In this document: piece after piece, positions 1 to 5,804 of the stretch
Layout of the letters: every line of letters starts with the position of its first letter
Numbering within the stretch: position 1 is the stretch's first letter
Assembly (NCBI GenBank): GCA_030605915.1
Contig: JAUWHM010000042.1
Location: 1-6,263, forward strand
Origin: Nitrospirota bacterium
Lineage (GTDB): Bacteria; NPL-UPA2; JAGMAN01
Direction: 5' to 3'
DNA: 6,263 nucleotides
Translations under genes and position numbers: made by a program
Notes under the pieces: generated by a model
What the model saw: the letters and a program-made list of their open reading frames with translations, nothing else
The model's database searches: none
What the model was told of the DNA's origin: nothing

Positions 1-704
1 TGTATTCGGCTCTCAAAATTCTCAATAGCCCGGATGTAAAGATAATCACTACGGAGGATCCGGTGGAATATAATATCCCTGGAATCATGCAGGTCCAGAT
101 TAAGGAGGCGATTGACCTCACCTTCGCTAAGTGTCTGCGGCATATTCTGCGTCAGGACCCGGACATCATCTTAGTCGGTGAGATTCGAGACCTGGAGACA
201 GCCGAGATTGCTATCCAGTCCTCTCTCACCGGCCATCTGGTCTTAAGCACCTTACATACTAACGATGCTCCCTCCACCATAACCCGTCTCATTGATATGG
301 ACATAGAGCCCTTCCTGATAACTTCCACTTTGGAGGCAGTTTTAGCTCAGCGCCTGGTGCGGACTATCTGTCAGAACTGCAAGGAGCCTTACCAGCCAGA
401 TGAGGCCGAACTGCAGGAGATTGGATTAAGTGTTGAAGAGGCAGCCGATAAGACCTTTTATCGGGGCCGGGGATGTGACCTTTGCAACAATGTGGGGTAT
501 AAGGGAAGAACGGGCATCTTTGAATTGCTCATTATGAATGAGGATATCAGGGTATTGATCATTAAGAAGGCACCAGCCAAGGAGATTCGGGCCAGGGCCA
601 TGGAACATGGAATGAGGATGATGCGAGAGGATGGACTGGAGAAAATCTATCAAGGAATCACTACTGTTGAGGAGATAATTAAGGGCACTCAACTATTCGC
701 CTAA
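1..704 (+). CDS. pilB: Type IV pilus / type II secretion assembly ATPase PilB/GspE, 3' part
   Basis: C-terminal 233 residues of a hexameric secretion ATPase that hydrolyses ATP at the cytoplasmic face of the inner membrane to drive pilus or pseudopilus assembly. The frame is open from base 3 at the window edge, so the GTG at 63 is internal and the true start lies upstream. The visible part begins just after the expected Walker A motif (YSAL normally follows GSGKTTTL). In visible numbering it has the Asp box ITTEDPVEY (15-23), Walker B DIILVGEIRD (54-63) and His box GHLVLSTLHTND (77-88). A zinc-binding tetracysteine pair follows, CQNC (123-126) and CDLC (158-161), which is typical of PilB and GspE and absent from the retraction ATPase PilT. 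The PilC/GspF gene starts 14 bases downstream. PilB versus GspE cannot be decided from this fragment; the symbol follows the PilS/PilR-like neighbours. Confidence 0.93.
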   Translation, partial: YSALKILNSPDVKIITTEDPVEYNIPGIMQVQIKEAIDLTFAKCLRHILRQDPDIILVGEIRDLETAEIAIQSSLTGHLVLSTLHTNDAPSTITRLIDMDIEPFLITSTLEAVLAQRLVRTICQNCKEPYQPDEAELQEIGLSVEEAADKTFYRGRGCDLCNNVGYKGRTGIFELLIMNEDIRVLIIKKAPAKEIRARAMEHGMRMMREDGLEKIYQGITTVEEIIKGTQLFA

Positions 705-706
705 AT

Positions 707-713
707 GGAGGTG
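707..713 (+). promoter_or_regulatory. Shine-Dalgarno site of pilC
   Basis: GGAGGTG lies 5 bases before the ATG at 719 and just after the pilB stop. It is a near-perfect anti-16S match and fixes the pilC start. It also shows that this genome uses strong Shine-Dalgarno sites, which makes the weak one at the RR1 start stand out. Confidence 0.85.
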
Positions 714-718
714 AAGGG

Positions 719-1969
719 ATGCCAAGATTTAATTATGTAGCTACTGATGGCCGGGGAAAAGAGGTCCAGGGAATGGTGGAGGCAGATACCCAGGCATTAG
801 CCATCAACCAGGTGCGGGGGATGAAATTTTTCCCCCTTCGGGTGACTAAAGAAAGAGTTAGAGCCAAGGCTCGTCCCGGGAAGAAGGGAGGGGCTATGCA
901 AATGCAGATTAAGATCCCCTTCCTCACTGATAGGGTAAGTGCTAAGCAGCTCACCCCTTTCACCCGGCAGTTATCCACCCTTATTGATGCTGGTCTTCCT
1001 CTTGTTCGCAGCCTGGGCGTTCTCAGAAATCAGATGAAGCCTGGTGCTTTGAAAGACATATTGGGAACGGTAGCCCAGGATGTAGAGGGAGGGAGCACCT
1101 TCTCCGAGGCTCTGGCCAAGCATCCTAAGTCTTTCTCCAAGTTGTTCATCAACATGGTTCGGGCGGGTGAAGTGGGGGGAGTGTTGGATACGGTGCTACA
1201 GCGTTTAGCTGAATTCGCTGAGAAGAGTGCTGCTCTTAGAAGAAAGATAAAGGGAGCTATGGTCTATCCGGCGGTAGTTGTCTTCGTCATCGTTGGTGTT
1301 CTAATAGTCATCTTCAAGTTTGTCATGCCAACTTTCGTAGATATGTTCAAGGATATGAAGCAGGAGCTTCCAGGAACTACGCTATTTCTGATAAAGATCA
1401 GCAACTTCGTTCAAACGCGTAAGGTTTTGCTTATCCCAGCAGTTATCATCGCCATAGCAATCCTATTCAACATTATCAAAAAGACCAGGAAAGGAGGTTA
1501 TGCTATTGATAAGATTAAATTGAAGCTTCCTGTCGTCGGGCAATTGGTCCAGAAGATGGTAGTCGCCAGATTCAGCCGAACCCTGGGGACTTTGATCACC
1601 AGTGGGGTGCCCATACTTCAAGCCTTAGCCATCACCAAGGAGACGGCCGGGAACGAGGTGGTAGCCAGGGCAGTAGCTAATGTTCACGATAGCATTCGGG
1701 AAGGGGAATCCATTGCCGGACCTTTAGAGTCCAGCGGAGCCTTTCCACCTTTAGTCAGCAATATGATTGATGTGGGGGAAGAGACAGGAAACTTAGACCA
1801 GATGCTGATGAAGGTGGCCGACACATATGATGATGAGGTGGATGTAGCGGTGGCCGGGCTGACTTCAATCATGGAACCAGTTCTCATCATATTTATGGGA
1901 GGTATCGTTGGTTTCATTGTAATCTCTCTCTTCCTGCCGCTAATTGAGATGGCTATGCAGATGACCTGA
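719..1969 (+). CDS. pilC: Type IV pilus / type II secretion inner-membrane platform protein PilC/GspF
   Basis: Complete 416-residue polytopic inner-membrane protein, a normal length for PilC/GspF. It is the platform on which the PilB ATPase acts to insert pilin subunits. The N-terminus (FNYVATDGRGKEVQG, residues 4-18) is the usual PilC opening. Two repeated GspF domains follow, about 76-199 and 279-401. Each carries the family pattern: FTRQLSTLIDAGLPL with NMVRAGEVGGVLD in the first, and FSRTLGTLITSGVPIL with NMIDVGEETGNLD in the second. Predicted membrane segments are about 182-204, 232-252 and 383-407. A basic, Met-rich linker (about 43-65) joins the N-terminal segment to the first domain. 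The start is supported by GGAGGTG five bases upstream. The gene is probably cotranscribed with pilB (14-base gap) and with the regulators that follow. It could be GspF of a type II system, but the fold and role would be the same. Confidence 0.93.
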   Translation: MPRFNYVATDGRGKEVQGMVEADTQALAINQVRGMKFFPLRVTKERVRAKARPGKKGGAMQMQIKIPFLTDRVSAKQLTPFTRQLSTLIDAGLPLVRSLGVLRNQMKPGALKDILGTVAQDVEGGSTFSEALAKHPKSFSKLFINMVRAGEVGGVLDTVLQRLAEFAEKSAALRRKIKGAMVYPAVVVFVIVGVLIVIFKFVMPTFVDMFKDMKQELPGTTLFLIKISNFVQTRKVLLIPAVIIAIAILFNIIKKTRKGGYAIDKIKLKLPVVGQLVQKMVVARFSRTLGTLITSGVPILQALAITKETAGNEVVARAVANVHDSIREGESIAGPLESSGAFPPLVSNMIDVGEETGNLDQMLMKVADTYDDEVDVAVAGLTSIMEPVLIIFMGGIVGFIVISLFLPLIEMAMQMT

Positions 1970-1984
1970 TAAGCCAGGGAATTC

Positions 1985-2010
1985 CAAAAATTAAAATGCA
2001 AAAATCAATG
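1985..2010 (+). repeat. A-rich imperfect direct repeat spanning the RR1 start
   Basis: Two adjoining imperfect copies, CAAAAATTAAAATG (1985-1998) and CAAAAATCAATG (1999-2010), each end in an in-frame ATG. The segment is far more A-rich than its surroundings and lies between the only Shine-Dalgarno-like stretch (CAGGGA, 1975-1980) and the conserved start of the receiver domain. It contributes the non-conserved residues MQKS if translation begins at 1996. The doublet is seen directly; its origin as an inserted interspersed repeat is inference. Confidence 0.55.
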
Positions 2011-3390
2011 GGGAAGGTCTTGGTAGTGGATGACGAGGAGAATATGCGCAAGAGCTTGAAAGCTCTCCTCGGTAAGGAGGGATATGAAGTTAAGACTGCC
2101 TCCAGCGGGGAGGAGGCCGTAAGGCTGGCCGGGGATGAGACTTTCCCCATTCTCATAGCTGATCTTCGGATGGATGGGATGGATGGGATGGATACCTACC
2201 GGGCCATTAAAGAGCGAAATTCCCAGACTTTAGCCATCATTATCACTGGACACGCCAGCCTAAAATCGGCCATTGAGGCCATCCGCTTAGGAGCCTATGA
2301 CTATTTAGTTAAGCCATTTAAACCTGAGCAGATCCTCCTCACGGTTCGAAGGGCTTTAGAGCACCAGCAGTTGGTTGAGGAGAATGTTTACCTCCAGGGA
2401 GAGCTGGGAGAAAAGTTTCGATTCGATAATATAATTGCGAAATCGGGCCCCATGGAGGAAGTGTTTCAGTTGATGAGAAAGGTGGCAGTCTCGAATGTAA
2501 CTGTACTCCTCAGAGGGGAAAGTGGCACTGGAAAAGAGTTAGTAGCTCGGGCCATCCATTACAACAGTCCCCGCCAGAAAAAGAGATTCATCGGCGTAAG
2601 TTGTGGAGCATTGCCGGAAACGCTTTTGGAGAGTGAACTCTTTGGACATGAGAAAGGAGCCTTTACGGGAGCGCTGAAGCAAAAACGGGGTTTGTTTGAA
2701 GTAGCTAATGAAGGGACTATCTTCTTAGATGAGATCGCTGACCTTTCTCTCTCTACTCAGATGAAGCTCCTGCGGGTTCTTCAGGAACAGGAGTTCCAGC
2801 GGGTGGGAGGTACTGAGCTAATAAGCGTGAACCTGAGGTTGATTAGTGCTACTAATAAGGATTTGGAGGAAGCCGTAAGGGAGGGTTCGTTCCGGGAAGA
2901 GCTCTACTACCGCATCAATGTCGTCTCTATCTCACTTCCACCTTTACGCAGTAGAAAAGAGGATGTCCCCCTCTTAGTCCAACACTTTTTGAAGAAGCAT
3001 CAGGCCAAGAATAAGATAGTATCCCCAAAAGCAATGGAACTTTTGATGATGTACCATTGGCCAGGAAATGTGCGCCAGTTAGAGAATGTTGTAGAGAGAG
3101 CCATTGCTCTCAGTCAGGGCCCTGTTATTTTAGAGAATGACCTTCCTCCTCAAATTCGCCTTAACTCCCACCTGCCTGGAGATAAGCCAACCCCCAGATC
3201 CCCTCACTATCTGACCAATCTAACCTTTCAAGAGGCCCGAGAAAATTTCGAAAGACATTTCCTCCAGAGAGCTATAGTGAGAAACAGGGGTAATATCAGT
3301 GCTACTTCCCGGGAGATAAAGCTGAGTCGGCGCCATTTCTATGAGAAGATGAAATCCTATCATATCAATCCGAGGAAAACTTCTTCATAA
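1996..3390 (+). CDS. NtrC/PilR-type sigma-54-dependent response regulator (RR1)
   Basis: Complete three-domain transcription activator of up to 464 residues. The receiver domain (about 6-122) has the acidic pocket D12-D13, phosphoacceptor D56, T84 and K106. The AAA+ domain (about 143-375) has Walker A GESGTGK (174-180), an intact GAFTGA sigma-54 contact loop (221-226), Walker B TIFLDEI (241-247) and the sensor II region WPGNVRQLEN (355-364). A Fis-type helix-turn-helix ends the protein (about 410-457, SRREIKL-like core at 438-446). It should bind upstream enhancer sites and use ATP to open sigma-54 promoters when D56 is phosphorylated, probably by HK1, which starts 3 bases downstream. In the position after pilBC it resembles PilR. 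The start is uncertain: ATG 1996 and ATG 2008 both fit, neither has a well-spaced Shine-Dalgarno, and homology begins at about residue 6. The conserved Pro four residues after D56 is Asp. Confidence 0.93.
   Translation: MQKSMGKVLVVDDEENMRKSLKALLGKEGYEVKTASSGEEAVRLAGDETFPILIADLRMDGMDGMDTYRAIKERNSQTLAIIITGHASLKSAIEAIRLGAYDYLVKPFKPEQILLTVRRALEHQQLVEENVYLQGELGEKFRFDNIIAKSGPMEEVFQLMRKVAVSNVTVLLRGESGTGKELVARAIHYNSPRQKKRFIGVSCGALPETLLESELFGHEKGAFTGALKQKRGLFEVANEGTIFLDEIADLSLSTQMKLLRVLQEQEFQRVGGTELISVNLRLISATNKDLEEAVREGSFREELYYRINVVSISLPPLRSRKEDVPLLVQHFLKKHQAKNKIVSPKAMELLMMYHWPGNVRQLENVVERAIALSQGPVILENDLPPQIRLNSHLPGDKPTPRSPHYLTNLTFQEARENFERHFLQRAIVRNRGNISATSREIKLSRRHFYEKMKSYHINPRKTSS
2168..2194 (+). 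repeat. Three tandem copies of a 9-mer inside the RR1 receiver
   Basis: GGATGGATG occurs at 2168-2176 and 2177-2185, with a third copy at 2186-2194 that differs only in its last base. It encodes the repeated Met-Asp-Gly segment just after phosphoacceptor D56, in the beta3-alpha3 loop. The loop has the same length as in typical receivers, so this is not obviously an insertion, but a gain or loss of one unit would stay in frame. Confidence 0.7.
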
Positions 3391-3393
3391 TTT

Positions 3394-4542
3394 ATGATGA
3401 AGAATGCTCCTTCCACCAAACTTAGTGAATTAGCTTATTTAGTTATTCTCAGCCTGCTTGCCGTCTTCCTCCTCCTGGCCGTGGCCAGCCTCTGCCCGAA
3501 GGGGAAAGCTATTCCACATCAGCGGTTGCTTTTAGCTATTCTCATATTTAGCCTGGGATACTTAGCCTGTCTCTATTTCTCTAAGCTGATATTTAGTCCT
3601 CTGAAGAGAATGATTAGCCGAGCAGTAAACCCCGTTAGAGATAAATCTCTAAACGAGGTGAAGGGCAAGGAAACGGCCCAGGTTAGTTCATCCTTAAGTG
3701 AGTTGATGGAGGGCCTTAGACTCTCTCGAGAAGAAGCAAAGAGATGGAATCAGGAGCTGGAGTGCCGAGTGGAGGAGAGAACAAAACAGCTAAGGGAAGC
3801 CCAGGAGAGATTAATTCAGTCGGCCAGATTAGCTTCTTTAGGAGAAATGGCTTCATCTATCGCTCATGAGATAAGAAACCCATTAGCCGTTATTGCCACT
3901 GCAGGGGGTTACCTTAAACGGGTAGCCGCCAGCCATGAGCCACCGACTGCCGATGAATCCTCTCAGGTAGAGGAACAGTTAGGAATTATGGATGGGGAAA
4001 TAGAGCGCGTGGGCAAGATCGTTGACGGCCTCCTCAGGTTTTCCCGGGTCTCAATTTCTCCCTCTCATCCCCCCAGATTGGTCAATATAAATGAAATGGT
4101 GGAAGAGGCTCTATCTCAGGCTATCCAGGGCGGAGGTCTTGAAGGAATAGAGGTGGTAAAAGAGTGGACCTTTTCTCTTCCCAGCGTTCGAATTGACCCG
4201 TCTGAACTCCAGCAAGCATTTCTAAATATCATTCAGAACGCTGCCCAGGCCATGCCTCAGGGTGGCACTCTAACGATTGCCACGCGGTTATCGGCGAACA
4301 CCGAACACCAAACACCGAACACCGTTAAGATTAGTTTCACCGATACTGGCTGTGGTATCGCTCGCGAAAATATGGAAAAGGTCTTCGAGCCATTCTTTAC
4401 TACCAAGGATTTCGGAGAGGGCACTGGCCTTGGGTTAGCTATTGCAGACGGCATCGTGAAACGGGCCGGGGGAGGGATTAAGGCTGAAAGCAACCTAGGA
4501 AAAGGCACCGTTTTCACCATTTATCTTCCCCTGAATACATAG
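3394..4542 (+). CDS. Membrane sensor histidine kinase, HisKA/HATPase type (HK1)
   Basis: Complete 382-residue kinase of the NtrB/PilS/ZraS-like group. Two membrane helices (about 14-34 and 43-65) flank an outside loop of only about ten residues, so no extracytoplasmic sensor domain is present. A HAMP-like but degenerate linker (about 66-112) and a coiled coil (about 112-140) lead to the HisKA domain, with phosphoacceptor H158 in HEIRNP; the acidic residue and N162 next to it suit a bifunctional kinase/phosphatase. The ATPase domain has N-box N278/N282, G1 DTGCGI (317-322), F-box FEPFFTTK (331-338) and G2 GEGTGLGLAI (341-350). There is no PAS domain. Two repeat-like segments are read in frame, at residues about 80-89 and 301-310. 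The start follows the RR1 stop after 3 bases with only a distant GAGGA (3372-3376), suggesting translational coupling; ATG 3397 is also possible. RR1 is the likely partner. Confidence 0.92.
   Translation: MMKNAPSTKLSELAYLVILSLLAVFLLLAVASLCPKGKAIPHQRLLLAILIFSLGYLACLYFSKLIFSPLKRMISRAVNPVRDKSLNEVKGKETAQVSSSLSELMEGLRLSREEAKRWNQELECRVEERTKQLREAQERLIQSARLASLGEMASSIAHEIRNPLAVIATAGGYLKRVAASHEPPTADESSQVEEQLGIMDGEIERVGKIVDGLLRFSRVSISPSHPPRLVNINEMVEEALSQAIQGGGLEGIEVVKEWTFSLPSVRIDPSELQQAFLNIIQNAAQAMPQGGTLTIATRLSANTEHQTPNTVKISFTDTGCGIARENMEKVFEPFFTTKDFGEGTGLGLAIADGIVKRAGGGIKAESNLGKGTVFTIYLPLNT
3631..3658 (+). repeat. Bulged palindrome embedded in HK1 coding sequence
   Basis: The left arm CCCGTTAGAGA (3631-3641) pairs with TCTCTAA (3646-3652), CG (3654-3655) and GG (3657-3658). 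This makes 11 base pairs with a 4-base loop and two bulged adenines (3653 and 3656). It is read in frame as PVRDKSLNEV within the HAMP-like linker of HK1. In the forward direction the other two frames of this segment contain stops (TAG at 3636, TAA at 3650). The pairing is seen directly; the idea that it is an interspersed palindromic element is inference. Confidence 0.65.
4295..4322 (+). repeat. Four tandem copies of a 7-mer inside HK1
   Basis: CGAACAC is repeated at 4295-4301, 4302-4308, 4309-4315 (as CAAACAC) and 4316-4322. The array is 28 bases, not a multiple of three. Because 7 and 3 share no factor, every frame cycles through the same codons and none contains a stop; the complementary strand is also open in all frames. 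It encodes the polar stretch NTEHQTPNT in a variable loop just before the G1 box of the ATPase domain. Confidence 0.8.
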
Positions 4543-4545
4543 GAG
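4541..4545 (+). promoter_or_regulatory. Shine-Dalgarno site of HK2
   Basis: AGGAG overlaps the HK1 TAG stop (4540-4542) and lies 5 bases before the ATG at 4551. It supports that start and suggests that translation of HK2 is coupled to HK1. Confidence 0.75.
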
Positions 4546-4550
4546 TAGGG

Positions 4551-5804
4551 ATGGCGGGAAAGTTGCAGGCTAAGATTGTTCTGACTACGGTGCTCTTGCT
4601 CATCTTAATTATGGTCATCTTTGCCTATTTGATGCACAGCCTTTATTGGGATATTGGCCTTATAATGAAAAAATATCCTGCTGCGCAGTTAGAGGTGTCT
4701 TCACCAGTTAAGGGGACAATTTGGCACTGCTTTCTCCTTCTTCTTCTTGGCTTCTCAGCCCTGATTTTCATCCTGGGCCTCTTGATAAAGAGGTTAGTCA
4801 TAAATCGAATTGAATCCTTATCCGTTCTAACTAAACGAATCAGCAGAGGAGATTTCAGCTCGAAGATGGAGTCCGCAGATAGCGATGAGATTGGCCACCT
4901 ACAGGCTTCTTTAGATGAGATGAGGCAGAATCTAAAACGGTCAATGAAAGAAATGAAGCGGAGAAGCGATGAACTCACTGAGAGGGTGGAGGAGAAGACT
5001 AAGGAGCTTCGCAGAGTCAATGAGGAATTGGCCCAGACCTGGCAGCGGCGGGTTGAATCTGAGCGTATGGCTTCCCTGGGACGGATGGCGGCCGCGGTAG
5101 CCCATGAGATAAGAAATCCTTTGAATGCTATTGGCCTGACCGTGGGACATCTCCAGGATGGGTTTCTTCCTGAGGACCGAGAGGTCAGAAAGAAGTTTGC
5201 TGCTTTCACTGATAGTATACAAAATGAGATTAAGATGTTAGGCAGTCTCGTTAAACGCTTTTTAGAATTCTCTAAGCCGGAAAGACCTAAGCTGGAGTAT
5301 GAGGACTTGCATCAGATTCTGGATGAAGTGTTGCTTCTCACTGAGAAGGAAGCTTCCTCCCAGGGAATAATGGTAGTTAAGGAATATGCTCGGCCACGGC
5401 TAAGAACTATGGTGGATAGGGAAAAGATTAAGGAAGCCTTCCTCAACATAATTGTTAATGCCATCCAGGCTATGCCTCAAGGGGGTGAGTTAAGGATAAA
5501 TTCTAATCTGAAGATAGGTTCTAAGTTAGACCCTATTGGGTCAATGGTCCAGATTGGTTTCACCGATACCGGATGCGGTATCTCTGAGGAGAACTTAAAG
5601 AAGATTTTTGACCCCTATTTCACTTCCAAAGAGGATAAGGGAGTGGGGCTTGGTTTAGCCATTGCCCGTCGCATTGTTGAGGACCATTGGGGAACCATTG
5701 AAGTCGAGAGCCAGGAGGGAGTAGGAAGCACCTTTAACATTACGCTACCGATGAAGGGGGCTTTATCCCATGAGCGAGAAGAGGGGAATAGTACTGGTCA
5801 TTGA
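4551..5804 (+). CDS. Membrane sensor histidine kinase with HAMP domain (HK2)
   Basis: Complete 417-residue histidine kinase. Membrane helices at about 8-28 and 57-79 enclose an outside loop of about 28 residues, too short for a folded sensor domain. A recognisable HAMP domain follows (about 77-130, with GDFSSKMES and DEIGHLQASLDEM), then a charged coiled coil to about 165. The HisKA domain has phosphoacceptor H185 in HEIRNP, followed by NAIGLTVGHLQ, as in ZraS/AtoS-like kinases. The ATPase domain has N-box N299/N303, G1 DTGCGI (339-344), F-box FDPYFTSK (353-360) and G2 GVGLGLAI (364-371). No PAS domain is seen. It is clearly a paralogue of HK1, most alike around the N and G1 boxes, but has a better-preserved HAMP. 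A 12-residue loop (321-332) encoded by an inverted repeat lies where HK1 has its 7-mer array. The last 35 bases overlap RR2, its likely partner. Confidence 0.93.
   Translation: MAGKLQAKIVLTTVLLLILIMVIFAYLMHSLYWDIGLIMKKYPAAQLEVSSPVKGTIWHCFLLLLLGFSALIFILGLLIKRLVINRIESLSVLTKRISRGDFSSKMESADSDEIGHLQASLDEMRQNLKRSMKEMKRRSDELTERVEEKTKELRRVNEELAQTWQRRVESERMASLGRMAAAVAHEIRNPLNAIGLTVGHLQDGFLPEDREVRKKFAAFTDSIQNEIKMLGSLVKRFLEFSKPERPKLEYEDLHQILDEVLLLTEKEASSQGIMVVKEYARPRLRTMVDREKIKEAFLNIIVNAIQAMPQGGELRINSNLKIGSKLDPIGSMVQIGFTDTGCGISEENLKKIFDPYFTSKEDKGVGLGLAIARRIVEDHWGTIEVESQEGVGSTFNITLPMKGALSHEREEGNSTGH
5526..5544 (+). repeat. Inverted repeat inside the HK2 ATPase loop
   Basis: TT-GACCC (5526-5527 and 5529-5533, with A5528 bulged) pairs with GGGTCAA (5538-5544) around the loop TATT, giving 7 base pairs. 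It encodes part of KIGSKLDPIGSM (residues 321-332), a variable loop just before the G1 box strand. A stem this short can occur by chance. The reason for listing it is that it occupies the same loop as the 7-mer array of HK1. Confidence 0.45.
5754..5760 (+). promoter_or_regulatory. Shine-Dalgarno site of RR2, inside HK2
   Basis: AAGGGGG ends 9 bases before the ATG at 5770 and lies within the 3' end of HK2. It decides the RR2 start, since the receiver fold begins a few residues after this ATG and no other in-frame start codon lies close by. Confidence 0.6.

Noticed and set aside
63..65. GTG as a start codon for the PilB fragment
   Set aside because: The frame is open back to base 3 and the residues before it (ITTEDP) are the conserved Asp box of the ATPase, so this is an internal valine.
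1970..1995. Possible promoter or terminator in the 26-base gap between pilC and RR1
   Set aside because: There is no hairpin followed by a T run and no spaced -35/-10 pair; the gap is too short and all genes run in one direction.
3940..3957. CCGACTG/CCGATGA stretch encoding PPTADES in the loop between the two HisKA helices of HK1, possibly a remnant of another tandem 7-mer
   Set aside because: There are only about two imperfect units, which is too little to separate from chance in a naturally variable loop.
4263..4280. TGGCAC resembling the -24 half of a sigma-54 promoter; a similar one at 4722
   Set aside because: No GC dinucleotide follows at the required 10-base spacing in either case, and both lie within coding sequence.
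4643..5209. Long open frame on the minus strand opposite HK2 (188 codons)
   Set aside because: It is antisense to a well-conserved kinase, its product is Ser/Arg-rich with no recognisable domain, and it fits a shadow of the coding strand.
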